The notes beneath the pieces were generated by a model. The model was not told the DNA's origin and did not search any database. It was given only the letters and a program-made list of their open reading frames with translations. A stretch of 64,000 nucleotides of DNA from Halomonas stenophila (lineage in GTDB: Bacteria; Pseudomonadota; Gammaproteobacteria; Pseudomonadales; Halomonadaceae). Both the position numbers and the translations under genes were made by a program. Within the stretch, counting starts at the first letter, position 1. Every line of letters starts with the position of its first letter. The DNA is taken from contig NZ_JACHXR010000002.1 in NCBI RefSeq assembly GCF_014192275.1, forward strand, positions 248,001 to 312,000, in the 5' to 3' direction. This document shows, one piece after another, positions 35,718 through 45,077 of this stretch.

Positions 35718-37418
35718 TCATTCTTCCGCCGAGCGCTGGGGCGTGGCCTCGCGCTGCTTGACCTGCCAGGCCTCCAGTGAGAAGGCCGGCGCCGTGGACG
35801 GCGGCAGCGGGTCACGGCCGAGAACGTGATCGGCGCCCTTCTCGCCGATCATGATGGTCGGCGCGTTGATGTTGCCGTTGGTGACGCTGGGCATGATCGA
35901 GGAGTCGATCACCCTCAGCCCCTCGATGCCGTGGACCCGGCACTGCGGATCGACCACCGCCAGAGCGTCGGTGCCCATGCGGCAGGAGCCGCAGGGGTGA
36001 TAGGCGGTCTCGGCGGTCTCGGCGACCCAGGCGTCGATCTCGTCGTCACTCTGCACGCCGGGGCCGGGGGAGAGCTCCTCGCCGCGGTAGGGATCGAAGG
36101 CAGGCTGGGCGAAGATCTCCCGGGTCAGGCGCAGGGCACGGCGATAGTCGTCCTTGTCTTCCTCGTCCTGCAGGTAGTTGAAGATCATCGACGGCGGGGC
36201 CTCGGGGTCGGCGGAGGTCAGGCGCACGTGCCCGCGGCTCCTGGGCTTGTTGGCGCCCAGGTGGACCTGGAAGCCATGGCCCTCGGCGGCGCTGGAGCCG
36301 TCGTAGGCGATGGCGCCGGCCAGGAAGTGGTATTGCAGGTCGGGGTAGCGCAGCCCCGCGCGACTGCGGATGTAGCCGTTGGACTCGAACTGGTTGCTGG
36401 CGCCCAGCCCCTGCTTGAAGAAGAACCAGCGCGCGCCGATCCACAGCCGCGCCAGGGGGTTGAGCCAGCCGTTGAGGGTGATCTTCTGGGTACAGCTCTG
36501 CTGCACCCATACCTCCAGGTGATCGTGGAGGTTCTCGCCCACGCCGGGCAGGTCGTGGATCACCTCGATGCCGTGCTCGCGGAGGTGCTCGGCCGGTCCG
36601 ATGCCGGACAGCATCAGCAGCTTGGGCGAGTTGAAGGCACTGGCCGAGAGGATCACCTCGCGGCGGGCCTGCACCCGCACGGTCTTGCCCCGTTGGCGGT
36701 ATTCGACGCCCACGGCGCGCTTGCCGTCCATCAGCACCCGGGTGGTCAGGGCGTGCATCTCGAGCGTCAGGTTGTCGCGCGCCAGCGCCGGCTTGAGGTA
36801 GGCGTTGGCGGTGGAACAGCGCACCCCGTCGCGCACCGTCATGTCCATGCGGCAGAAGCCTTCCTGGCGATAGCCGTTGTAGTCCGCCGTTTCGCCGTAG
36901 CCCGCCTGGCGACCGGCCTCGATGAAGGCGCGGTAGAGGGGGTTCGCCATGTTGTTGCCGTTGCATACCCCCAGCGGGCCGCCGCTGGCCCGATAGTCGT
37001 CGGCGCCGTAGAGGCAGTCCTCGGCGCGCTTGAAGTAGGGCAGCACCTCGGCATAGCCCCAGCCCTCGGCGCCGCGTTCGACCCACTCGTCGAAATCGCC
37101 GGCGCAGCCGCGCACGTAGGCCATGCCGTTGATCGAGGAGGAGCCGCCGATCACCTTGCCGCGGGCCTGGTGGATACGCCGCCCGCCGAGGCCGGGTTCC
37201 GGCTCGGTGTAGAGCTCCCAGTCGAAGCGCGGCTTGTTGAGGGGGATCGAGAAGGCGATGGGCATCTGGATGTAGATCGAATCGTCCTTGCCGCCGAATT
37301 CCAGCACCAGCACCTGATGCTGGACGTCGGCGCTGAGTCGGTCGGCGAGCACCGAGCCGGCCGAGCCCGAGCCGACGATCACGTAGTCGACGACCCGGTC
37401 GAAGGTGGCATCGTTCAT
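35718..37418 (-). CDS. betA: Choline dehydrogenase (GMC oxidoreductase)
   Basis: FAD enzyme of 566 aa oxidising choline to betaine aldehyde for glycine betaine synthesis. FAD fold at the N-terminus (YVIVGSGSAGSVLADRL), GMC signatures RGKVIGGSSSINGMAYVRG and SASAFNSPKLLMLSGIGP, active-site histidine in YHPCGSCRMG, and a C-terminal NGNINAPTIMIGEK with the second catalytic residue. Start behind AGGAGG. It lies 28 bases after betT on the same strand, so uptake and oxidation of choline are co-expressed. betB and betI are not in the window. Other GMC alcohol dehydrogenases are possible, but the betT link supports choline. Confidence 0.88.
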   Translation of the reverse strand: MNDATFDRVVDYVIVGSGSAGSVLADRLSADVQHQVLVLEFGGKDDSIYIQMPIAFSIPLNKPRFDWELYTEPEPGLGGRRIHQARGKVIGGSSSINGMAYVRGCAGDFDEWVERGAEGWGYAEVLPYFKRAEDCLYGADDYRASGGPLGVCNGNNMANPLYRAFIEAGRQAGYGETADYNGYRQEGFCRMDMTVRDGVRCSTANAYLKPALARDNLTLEMHALTTRVLMDGKRAVGVEYRQRGKTVRVQARREVILSASAFNSPKLLMLSGIGPAEHLREHGIEVIHDLPGVGENLHDHLEVWVQQSCTQKITLNGWLNPLARLWIGARWFFFKQGLGASNQFESNGYIRSRAGLRYPDLQYHFLAGAIAYDGSSAAEGHGFQVHLGANKPRSRGHVRLTSADPEAPPSMIFNYLQDEEDKDDYRRALRLTREIFAQPAFDPYRGEELSPGPGVQSDDEIDAWVAETAETAYHPCGSCRMGTDALAVVDPQCRVHGIEGLRVIDSSIMPSVTNGNINAPTIMIGEKGADHVLGRDPLPPSTAPAFSLEAWQVKQREATPQRSAEE

Positions 37419-37446
37419 CGTAGCGTCCCTCCTCGCCTGGTCGGGG

Positions 37447-39510
37447 TCATGTCGAGCGGCCGGTCGCGGAGGGCGTGTCCGGCATGATCGTTTCGCCCCC
37501 GGGCAGCTCCCGCTGGGTGTGCAGGAAGAACAGGTGGCGTTCGTACTGGTCGAGGATATCGGCGATCACCTGCTCCTTGGTGTAGCCGTAGATGTCGTAG
37601 CCCTGGCCGCCCTCGCCGATATGCACCTGCAGCCGGTAGTAGTGGGTGCCGGCACGGGTGGCGCGGATCGAGAAGGCGGGCATGGCACTGCGGTGCGGCC
37701 ACACCTGGTAGGTGAAGTTCGGCTCGTCGCCGAGGTCGACGTTGAGCTCGAGGTGCTCGGCCTCGACGAGTTCGGCGGTGATGCCCTGTTCGCCGAGCAC
37801 CTCGCGGATCTCCTCCATGGCCGGCCGGACCGCCTCGCCGAGGCAGCGCTGCACCTGTTCGTGGTTGGGGAAGTGCATGGTCCGGGACAGCCGCTGGCGC
37901 CAGTGATGGCTCACGCCCTCGCCGGGCAGGCGCCCCGAGAGGTGGCCGGCCATGCTGCCGCGCAGGCTGTCTTCCTTGAGCCCTTCCACCTTCAGTGCCT
38001 TGAACAGCCCGAGCATCATCAGGAAGAGCACGAAGGCGAAGGGCAGCCCCATGACCACCACCGTGCTCTGCAGGGCGCCGAGCCCGCCGGCCATCAGCAA
38101 GGCCAGGGTCAGCACGCCGATGATCGCCGCCCACAGGATGCGCATCCAGGAGGGGGCGTCATGGTTGGGGTCGGTGAGCACCGAGGTGAGATTGGAGAGC
38201 ACCAGCGAGCCGGAATCCCCGGAGGTGACGAAGAACACGATGGCCAGGATGGTGGCCACCACCGTGGTCAGCCCCACCCAGGGGAAGCTCTGCAGGAAGA
38301 GGTAGATGGACGAGCCGGGATTGTTGATGGCCTGCTCGCCGAAGTCGGCGACGCTGGCGGTACCGGTCATCACCAGGTCGATGGCGCTGTTCCCCATGAT
38401 CGACATCCAGGCCATCATGAAGGTCAGCGGCAGGATCAGGGTGCCGGCGACGAACTGGCGGATGGTGCGGCCCCGAGAGATGCGCGCCAGGAAGAGCCCG
38501 ACGAAGGGCCCCCAGGCGATCCACCAGGCCCAGAAGAACACCGTCCAGGCATTGAGCCAGTCCGATGGCGGATCGAAGGCGTAGGTGTCGAACGACAGGC
38601 GGGCGAAGTGGGCCAGGTAGTCGCCGACGTTCATCACCAGGGCGTTGAGCAGGAACAGCGTCTTGCCGGTGAACAGCACGAACAGCATCAGCAGCACGGC
38701 CAGCAGCATGTTGAACTCGGACAGCCGGCGGATGCCCTTGTCGACCCCGGTCACCGCCGAGATCGCCGAGAAGACCACGATCAGCACCGCCAGCGCCGCC
38801 TGGGTGGCAGTATTCTCCGGTATATCGAACATGTAGTGCAGGCCGAAGTTGAGTTGGATGATGCCGATCCCCAGGCTGGTGGCGATGCCGAACACCGTGC
38901 CCAGCACGGCGGCGATATCCACGGTGTGGCCGATGGGCCCGTGGATGCGCCGCCCGAACAAGGGGTAGAGGGCGGATCGGATGGTCAGCGGCAGGCCGTG
39001 ACGATAGCTGAAGAAGGCCAGCGACATGCCCACCAGGGTGTAGATCCCCCAGCCGGACAGCCCCCAGTGCAGGAAGGTCAGCTCCATGGCGTGGCGGGCC
39101 GCCTCGGGGGTGCCGCCCTCGCCGACCGGCGGGGCCAGGAACTGGGTGACCGGCTCGGCGATGCAGAAGAACAGCAGGTCGATGCCGATGCCGGCGGAGA
39201 ACAGCATGGCGGCCCAGGTGATGACGTTGAAGTCCGGGGTCGAGTGCGCCGGTCCCAGGCGCAGCTTGCCGTGGCGAGACAGGCCGATGCAGACGACGAA
39301 CACCAGGTAGGCCACCACGGCGAGGAAGTAGAACCAGCCGAAGCTGTCGGAAATCCAGGCCAGCACGGTGTTGATGACGTTGCCGGCCGCCTGGGTGAAG
39401 AACATGGTCCACAGCGCGAAGGCGACGATGCCGATGGCCGACCCGTAGAACACCACGGGGTTGATGCGGTCACGGCGCGGCTCGGTGGAGGGAACTTGGG
39501 TATTGGCCAT
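37447..39510 (-). CDS. betT: BCCT-family choline transporter BetT
   Basis: Sodium- or proton-coupled transporter of 687 aa with 12 helices (about 18-510) and a long cytoplasmic C-terminal domain (about 515-687), as in E. coli BetT (677 aa), where the tail senses osmotic strength. BCCT blocks: GIGIDLLFFCIAEP, the WxxxWW region TVFFWAWWIAWGPF, FLARISRGRTIRQF, and FFVTSGDSGSLVLSN. Ribosome site AAGGAG. First gene of the betT-betA operon. No BetI-type regulator is adjacent; the long gap upstream should hold the osmoregulated promoter. Confidence 0.92.
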   Translation of the reverse strand: MANTQVPSTEPRRDRINPVVFYGSAIGIVAFALWTMFFTQAAGNVINTVLAWISDSFGWFYFLAVVAYLVFVVCIGLSRHGKLRLGPAHSTPDFNVITWAAMLFSAGIGIDLLFFCIAEPVTQFLAPPVGEGGTPEAARHAMELTFLHWGLSGWGIYTLVGMSLAFFSYRHGLPLTIRSALYPLFGRRIHGPIGHTVDIAAVLGTVFGIATSLGIGIIQLNFGLHYMFDIPENTATQAALAVLIVVFSAISAVTGVDKGIRRLSEFNMLLAVLLMLFVLFTGKTLFLLNALVMNVGDYLAHFARLSFDTYAFDPPSDWLNAWTVFFWAWWIAWGPFVGLFLARISRGRTIRQFVAGTLILPLTFMMAWMSIMGNSAIDLVMTGTASVADFGEQAINNPGSSIYLFLQSFPWVGLTTVVATILAIVFFVTSGDSGSLVLSNLTSVLTDPNHDAPSWMRILWAAIIGVLTLALLMAGGLGALQSTVVVMGLPFAFVLFLMMLGLFKALKVEGLKEDSLRGSMAGHLSGRLPGEGVSHHWRQRLSRTMHFPNHEQVQRCLGEAVRPAMEEIREVLGEQGITAELVEAEHLELNVDLGDEPNFTYQVWPHRSAMPAFSIRATRAGTHYYRLQVHIGEGGQGYDIYGYTKEQVIADILDQYERHLFFLHTQRELPGGETIMPDTPSATGRST

Positions 39511-39746
39511 GCCTTGCTCCTTGAAGGCCTCATCCGCGGTCCGGTGAGGCGTCGTCCATGGCCGGCTCGAGGCCGGGGGTGGTGCCGCAGGCTGCGCGAA
39601 GCCTGTACGGCGGCGCTGCGCGGGCGTGCGACGCGGGAGGCGAGCAGACTTTCTGGGTATAGGAAGCTCGCGGCGCAGGCGTCAAGTGATGCCCCGTGGT
39701 GCACAGGGCAATTGCAGTTAGCTGTGGCGCTCGGAGTTGCTCCGTC

Positions 39747-39912
39747 GACAGGTCTGCGAGGGGGCGCTGTGAACCCCTCCCTGGGCGCTACCGACGCCCT
39801 GCGGCGCTCTCGCGTCCCGCTTCGCTTGCAGGACCGGTGCTGGCCATCCATGGCCAGCCCGTTCGGAGCAGTGCTCCTCACCCATGGCGTAGGACCCCCT
39901 CTACGACCTGTC
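39747..39912. repeat. Palindromic intergenic element (REP/BIME-like) between betT and umuD
   Basis: The 515-base gap 39511-40025 has no gene. Within it, an outer imperfect inverted repeat pairs 39747-39764 (GACAGGTCTGCGAGGGGG) with 39895-39912 (15 of 18 bases). Inside are smaller palindromes: GGCCAT-CC-ATGGCC (about 39842-39855) and GGAGCA-G-TGCTCC (about 39865-39877). This nested layout is typical of dispersed, mobilised palindromic repeats. A second copy is not present in the window, so repetition is inferred. Confidence 0.5.
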
Positions 39913-39992
39913 CCCGTCGCCCCTCGCCACCCAACTGCGATAGCCCTCCCGTGGTGCAGCCTGTGACTTGCCTCTCCGGTGAGGCTGCTGGA

Positions 39993-40012
39993 TACTGTTT
40001 ATACATACAGCT
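39993..40012. promoter_or_regulatory. LexA (SOS) box of umuDC
   Basis: TACTGTTTATACATACAGCT: the CTG-N10-CAG core with an A/T spacer (CTG 39995-39997, CAG 40008-40010) is close to the gammaproteobacterial consensus. It ends 13 bases before the umuD ATG and just before AGGAGG, so LexA would cover the promoter. Confidence 0.9.
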
Positions 40013-40025
40013 ATCAGGAGGCGCC

Positions 40026-40484
40026 ATGTCATCGCCGAGGCCGTCTCTCGCTCGCGTGCCGGCCGCTGCCGAGCCGCGGCCCGCCGGGTCGAGCCAGCCG
40101 CTGCTGGGCTGCCGGGTGCGGGCCGGCTTTCCCAGTCCCGCGGACGATCACCTGGACGTGGAGATCGACCTGCATGCCCATGTGGTGCGCCGCCCGGCGG
40201 CCACCTACTTCGTGCGCGCCGAGGGCGACTCGATGCTCGGCGACGGCATCCACGACGGCGACCTGCTGGTGGTGGACCGCAGCCTGGAGCCCCTGCCGGG
40301 GCGGGTGGTGATCATCGCCGTGGATGGCGAGCCCACCGTCAAGCGACTGACTCGGCGTGCCGGGCGGACCTTCCTGGAGGCCAGCAACCCGTGCTTCGCG
40401 CCGATGCCGCTGGAGGGGCGCGAGTGCCAGGTGTGGGGGGTGGTGACCCATGTGCTGCATGCCCTGCCCGGGGCGGCGCCATGA
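40026..40484 (+). CDS. umuD: UmuD, SOS mutagenesis protein (S24 autoprotease)
   Basis: Subunit of DNA polymerase V after RecA-triggered self-cleavage. 152 aa. The cleavage site is A33-G34 (RVRAGFPSP), catalytic Ser69 lies in [11 protein letters not shown], and Lys106 in GEPTVKRL. The N-terminal arm is Pro/Ala/Arg-rich and a little longer than in E. coli (139 aa total). Start follows AGGAGG. The stop overlaps the umuC start (ATGA), so the two are translated together. LexA box directly upstream. Confidence 0.93.
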   Translation: MSSPRPSLARVPAAAEPRPAGSSQPLLGCRVRAGFPSPADDHLDVEIDLHAHVVRRPAATYFVRAEGDSMLGDGIHDGDLLVVDRSLEPLPGRVVIIAVDGEPTVKRLTRRAGRTFLEASNPCFAPMPLEGRECQVWGVVTHVLHALPGAAP

Positions 40485-41755
40485 TCGCCCTGGTCGACAG
40501 CAACGACTTCTACGTCAGCTGCGAGCGGGTCTTCGACCCACGCCTGGAGGGGCGGCCGGTGGGCGTGCTCTCCAACAACGACGGCTGCGTGGTGGCCCGC
40601 TCGGCGGAGCTCAAGGCGCTGGGCGTGGCCATGGGCGCGCCGATGCACCTGCTGTCGCCGGCAATCCGCCGCCAGGCGACGCTGCTCTCCAGCAACTATG
40701 CCCTCTACGGTGACATGAGCCGGCGGGTCAACCTGGTGCTCGGCGAGTTCTCCCCGGACGTGGAGGTGTACTCCATCGACGAGAGTTTCGTCGGCTTCGC
40801 GGGTCACGCGCCTTCGCGACTCGAGGCCCTGGGGCGTCGGCTGCGCGAGACCGTGGGACGGGACACGGGGATCCCGGTCTGCGTGGGCCTGGCGCCGACC
40901 CGGGTGCTGGCCAAGGCGGCCAACCGCGTCGCCAAGACGTCGCCCGCGCTGGGTGGGGTCTGCCGCCTCGATGCCGAGTCCGCGGCGACCCGCCGGGTGC
41001 TGGAGGGGCTGCCGGTGCATGCGCTGTGGGGCGTGGCCCGGCGCAGCGCCGAGCGCCTGGCGCTGATGGACATTCATACCGCCTGGCAGCTCCGCGAGGC
41101 CGATCCCAAGCGCATCCGTCGCGCCTTCTCGGTGGTGCTCGAACGCATCGTCTGGGAGCTGCGCGGCCGGCCGGCCATCCTGCTGGACGATCTGGCCGCG
41201 CCACGCCAGCGGATCATGGTCTCGCGCTCCTTCGGCCGTCTGACCGGCGACTGGCGGGACCTCCAGGAGGCGGTGCGCCAGCACGGCGCCCGAGTCGCCG
41301 AGAAGCTGCGCCGCCAGGGCAGCCTGGCCCGGGCCGTGCTGGTGTTCCTGCGCAGCGATCCGCACCGGCTCGGTGAGCGCCAGTACCACAACAGCGTGGT
41401 GGTGCCGCTGGCCGGGCCCAGTGACGACAGCCGCGCGCTGCTCGAGGCCGCCGGCCGGGGACTGGCGGCGATCTTCCTCGAGGGCGTGCGTTACCAGAAG
41501 TGCGGCGTGATGCTGATGGACCTGGTGGATGTCGAGTGCCACCAGCTCTCCCTGCTGGCGTCCCGGGACGAGACCGCCCGGGGGCGCGATCGGCGCCTGA
41601 TGACGGCGGTGGACCGACTCAACCGCGAGATGGGCCGCGATACCGTGCGCTTCGGGCTGCCGCGCCAGGACACCGCCTGGGCGCTGCGCTGCGAGCGGCG
41701 CACTCCGCGCTACACCACCCGCTGGAACGAGCTGATGCGGGTCAAGGTGCGCTGA
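40481..41755 (+). CDS. umuC: UmuC, Y-family translesion DNA polymerase V subunit
   Basis: Catalytic subunit of Pol V, 424 aa (E. coli 422). Palm motifs: [14 protein letters not shown] with Asp6, and VYSIDESF with the Asp-Glu pair. Then the finger/thumb segment [19 protein letters not shown], the little-finger domain, and a clamp-binding motif QLSLL (QLxLF class). C-terminus [11 protein letters not shown] is typical. Overlaps umuD by four bases and is under the same LexA box. Confidence 0.94.
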   Translation: MIALVDSNDFYVSCERVFDPRLEGRPVGVLSNNDGCVVARSAELKALGVAMGAPMHLLSPAIRRQATLLSSNYALYGDMSRRVNLVLGEFSPDVEVYSIDESFVGFAGHAPSRLEALGRRLRETVGRDTGIPVCVGLAPTRVLAKAANRVAKTSPALGGVCRLDAESAATRRVLEGLPVHALWGVARRSAERLALMDIHTAWQLREADPKRIRRAFSVVLERIVWELRGRPAILLDDLAAPRQRIMVSRSFGRLTGDWRDLQEAVRQHGARVAEKLRRQGSLARAVLVFLRSDPHRLGERQYHNSVVVPLAGPSDDSRALLEAAGRGLAAIFLEGVRYQKCGVMLMDLVDVECHQLSLLASRDETARGRDRRLMTAVDRLNREMGRDTVRFGLPRQDTAWALRCERRTPRYTTRWNELMRVKVR

Positions 41756-41890
41756 GCCGTGCCGGTGAGCGGCCGCCGTGGCGGGGCGAGTTTCGAGGGG
41801 AGGCGTGTGCCGCACCGGTCGATCGCGACAGGCGCGGGTCGACAACGGGGGATGGGCGGTATCATGCCGCGAACGCCAGGGGGCGCATGG

Positions 41891-41929
41891 AAAAACCGCC
41901 ATCCGGAGCGCACCGGATGGCGGTTTTTT
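41891..41929. terminator. Bidirectional terminator between umuC and tRNA-Thr
   Basis: A5 run, perfect 11-bp stem CCGCCATCCGG (41896-41906) / CCGGATGGCGG (41913-41923), then T6. It works for umuDC on the plus strand and for the tRNA transcript on the minus strand. Confidence 0.92.
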
Positions 41930-41938
41930 GCGGTGCTC

Positions 41939-42014
41939 TGGTGCCGGTGAGAGGAATCGAACCCCCGACCTACGCATTACGAGTGCGTTGCTCTACCGAC
42001 TGAGCTACACCGGC
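41939..42014 (-). tRNA. tRNA-Thr (anticodon CGT)
   Basis: 76 bases with encoded CCA (complement of TGG at 41939-41941). Acceptor GCCGGTG/CACCGGC, D arm GCTC..GAGC, anticodon stem ACGCA/TGCGT with loop CTCGTAA, T arm GGGGG-TTCGATT-CCTCT region. Reads ACG codons. Confidence 0.95.
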
Positions 42015-42054
42015 GTGCCGTGCATCATACGATCACCACGCCGGCCTGCCAAGC

Positions 42055-42079
42055 GCGCCCGGGGCCAGGCCCCGGGCGC
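42055..42079 (-). terminator. Hairpin after the DmdA-like gene
   Basis: GCGCCCGGGGC / GCCCCGGGCGC, 11 bp with a 3-base loop, starting 5 bases past the stop codon of the leftward gene. No T run follows, so termination is probable rather than certain. Confidence 0.5.
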
Positions 42080-42084
42080 GGCGC

Positions 42085-43404
42085 TCAGAAGGCGTGGTCG
42101 CGTCCCGCGGCCTTGGCGCGCTCCCGGGAGCTGGGGTTCACCGAGGCGCGGAAGGGCATCTCGCAGACCACGGCATCGACCGGTTGCCCGGGGATGTCGA
42201 GGAACTCGTCGGGCAGCCAGGCCACCAGGACGGTGCCGAGCGCCGCCGACGCCACCGGCACATAGGCCATGGCGATGTTGGTGCCGAGTTCCGGCGAGTA
42301 CCAGGGCGAGGTGATCCAGCCGCAGGGCTCGCCCTCGGCGTCGTGGCCGACCAGCCAGAAGTCCGGGGCATAGTCCTCGATGGGCCGGCCGCCCAGCTTG
42401 AGCCCCACCAGCTGGTGGGTGAACGGCGGCTGGCCCTGGTTGACCAGCTCGCGGGTCCGCTCCAGGGCGTCGCGGCCGATGTAGTCGGCCTCCTTGGCCT
42501 TGGGCACCATGTGGCCGAGGTTGCACTGGAAGGGGTTGGTCTCGTGGTCCAGGTCCTGGCCATAGGAGAGGATGCCGGCGGCGATGCGGCGGTGGTGGGC
42601 CGGGGCGATCACCTTGAGGCCGTACTTCTCCCCCTTGTCGAGGATGGCGTTCCAGATGGTCTCGGCGTGCAGCGTGGAGTCGTAGGCGTAGACCTCGTAG
42701 CCCTTCTCGCCGGAGAAGCCGGTCTGGGAGATGAGCACCTCGGCGCCCTCGATGCTACCTGCCATCAGCCCGTAGTAGGGCACCTCGCGCACGCCTTCTC
42801 CGACCAGGTCGGCGATCAGGTCCTCGGACTTCGGGCCCTGGACCTGCAGCGGCGAGACATCGATCTCGTCGATGGTGACGTCGTAGCGCAGGCCATGGTT
42901 GATGCCCTTGAACCAGTAGGCCAGGTCCGAGTCGCTGATGGTGAACCAGAACTCGTCATCCGCGACGCGCAGCATCACCGGGTCGTTGAGCACATGGCCC
43001 TGCTCGTCGCAGAGCACCACATAGCGGCCCATCATCGTCGGCACCCGGGTCACGTCGCGGGTGCAGACATGGTTGCAGAAGGCCTCGGCGTCGGGGCCCT
43101 TGACGCGGATCGGCCGTTCGACGGCGACGTTCCACAGGGTCACGTCGTTGACCAGCGCCCGGTATTCCTCCATGGCACCGCCGTCCTCGGGGCGCACGTA
43201 GGCGCGCGGATGATACATGCGGTTGTAGACGGTGGCCTTCCAGCAACCGGCCTCGACCGAGAGGTGCCAGTAGGGGGACTTGCGCACGCGGTTGGAGATC
43301 AGCATCTGGATGCCGGGGTCGCCGCTCTGGCGGAGGTTGACCGGTACCAGGCGGTCGCCCTGATCGATGGACCGCTGGAAGTTGACGTTGGGTTGCTTGG
43401 ACAT
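42085..43404 (-). CDS. GcvT-fold, folate-dependent methyltransferase (DmdA-like)
   Basis: Protein of 439 aa, start behind GAGGAG. It has the GcvT/DmdA fold in order: KATVYNRMYHPRAY, NDVTLWNVAVERPIRVKGPDA, TRDVTR, GHVLNDPVMLRV, DVSPLQVQGPKSEDL, GFSGEKGYEVY, AAGILSYGQDL and SPWYSPELGTNIA. The layout fits DMSP demethylase DmdA better than the glycine-cleavage T protein, and no gcvH or gcvP is adjacent. True DmdA is about 370 aa, so this longer form may demethylate another methylated osmolyte (for example a betaine). The product would be methyl-tetrahydrofolate. A run of three hairpins precedes the gene. Confidence 0.75.
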   Translation of the reverse strand: MSKQPNVNFQRSIDQGDRLVPVNLRQSGDPGIQMLISNRVRKSPYWHLSVEAGCWKATVYNRMYHPRAYVRPEDGGAMEEYRALVNDVTLWNVAVERPIRVKGPDAEAFCNHVCTRDVTRVPTMMGRYVVLCDEQGHVLNDPVMLRVADDEFWFTISDSDLAYWFKGINHGLRYDVTIDEIDVSPLQVQGPKSEDLIADLVGEGVREVPYYGLMAGSIEGAEVLISQTGFSGEKGYEVYAYDSTLHAETIWNAILDKGEKYGLKVIAPAHHRRIAAGILSYGQDLDHETNPFQCNLGHMVPKAKEADYIGRDALERTRELVNQGQPPFTHQLVGLKLGGRPIEDYAPDFWLVGHDAEGEPCGWITSPWYSPELGTNIAMAYVPVASAALGTVLVAWLPDEFLDIPGQPVDAVVCEMPFRASVNPSSRERAKAAGRDHAF

Positions 43405-43442
43405 GGCTCGGCACTCCTCGCCCGTTCATATGCCTGAGGGCG

Positions 43443-43566
43443 GAGTCGTGGGCGGCGAGAGGGCGGTCATGCCGAGACCGTCGCCGAGTCACCCACGACT
43501 CTGACCCGCGCGGGCGGACGCCCGGAGGCGCCCGCGAGGCGACGGCCGCGCCCTGGAGGCCGTCGC
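43443..43566 (-). promoter_or_regulatory. Structured leader with three tandem hairpins before the DmdA-like gene
   Basis: Read leftward: hairpin I, GCGACGGCC (43539-43547) with GGCCGTCGC (43558-43566); hairpin II, CGCGGGCG (43509-43516) with CGCCCGCG (43529-43536); hairpin III, a compound stem with GAGTCGTGGG (43443-43452)/CCCACGACTC (43492-43501), CGGCGA (43453-43458)/TCGCCG (43481-43486) and CGGTC (43464-43468)/GACCG (43476-43480), 21 base pairs in all. No T run follows any of them. It lies between the tesB end and the methyltransferase start and matches no riboswitch class I know. Confidence 0.55.
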
Positions 43567-43654
43567 TACTCTCAAGGTAGGTAGGCCCTTGGGGGGCAAC
43601 ATTCCCCCGGCGACGCCGGGATTCCCCGGGACGACACACGGGCGGCGCCGGGCC

Positions 43655-44467
43655 TCAGCCGCGCAGCCGGGTCAGGCCCTCCTGGGCGCTGGAGGCGACG
43701 AGCCGGCCGTGCCGGTCGTAGATGCTGCCCCGGCTGAGGGCTCGGGCGCCGCCGGCCCAGGGGCTGTCCATGTCGTAGAGCAGCCAGTCGTTGACCTTGA
43801 CGTCGTGATGGAACCACAGGGCGTGATCGAGGCTGGCGATCTGCAGCGAGGGGTCGCCGAAATGGATGCCGTGGGGCACCAGGGCGGTGGTCAGCAGGTT
43901 GAAGTCGGAGCTGTAGGCGAGCAGGTAGCGGTGCAGCGCGGGATCGTCGGGTAGCTCGCCGGCCAGCCGGAACCACAGCCGCTTGCGCGCCGGCTGGCCG
44001 GCCTCGGCCGTGTCGTCCAGGGGCAGGAACTCGATGGGGTGGCCCGGGAAGCGGGTCACCCGGCCGGCCCCCGGGGCCACTCGCTCGGGGGGAGTCACCT
44101 CGGGCATCCGCGGCTGATGGGCGAGGCTCGTCTCCTCGCCGTGGAAGGAGGCGCTGCAGAAGAAGATCGGCCGGCCCTTCTGGATGGCGGTGACCCGGCG
44201 GGTGGTGAAGCTGGCGCCGTCGCGCACGGCATCGACCTGGTAGACCACCGGGCGGCTGGCGTCACCGGGGCGCAGGAAGTAGCCGTGCAGGGAGTGCACC
44301 CGCCGCGAGGCGTCCACGGTGTGGGTCGCGGCGGAGAGGGCCTGGCCCAGCACCTGGCCGCCGAACAGCTGGGGCAGGCCGAGGTCCTGGCTGCGACCGC
44401 GGAACAGGTTCTCTTCCAGGGGTTCGAGACCGAGCAGGTCCACCAGGGCGTTCAGGGCGTCGGGCAT
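43655..44467 (-). CDS. tesB: Acyl-CoA thioesterase II
   Basis: Cytoplasmic double-hotdog thioesterase of 270 aa (E. coli TesB 286). Start at 44467 behind GGAGG. Blocks: ENLFRGRSQDLG, QVFGGQ-like LPQLFGGQVLGQAL, HSLHGYFLRPGD, FTTRRVTAIQKGRPIFF, YSSDFNLL with the catalytic Asp, and SLDHALWFH. It hydrolyses medium and long acyl-CoA. Divergent from tadA. Confidence 0.92.
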   Translation of the reverse strand: MPDALNALVDLLGLEPLEENLFRGRSQDLGLPQLFGGQVLGQALSAATHTVDASRRVHSLHGYFLRPGDASRPVVYQVDAVRDGASFTTRRVTAIQKGRPIFFCSASFHGEETSLAHQPRMPEVTPPERVAPGAGRVTRFPGHPIEFLPLDDTAEAGQPARKRLWFRLAGELPDDPALHRYLLAYSSDFNLLTTALVPHGIHFGDPSLQIASLDHALWFHHDVKVNDWLLYDMDSPWAGGARALSRGSIYDRHGRLVASSAQEGLTRLRG

Positions 44468-44492
44468 TCCGGGTATCCTCCAGGGACCATGA

Positions 44493-45041
<549 letters not shown>

Positions 45042-45077
45042 CGGCGGCGGGTCATGCGGGAGGCGAGCCCCGCCGGC

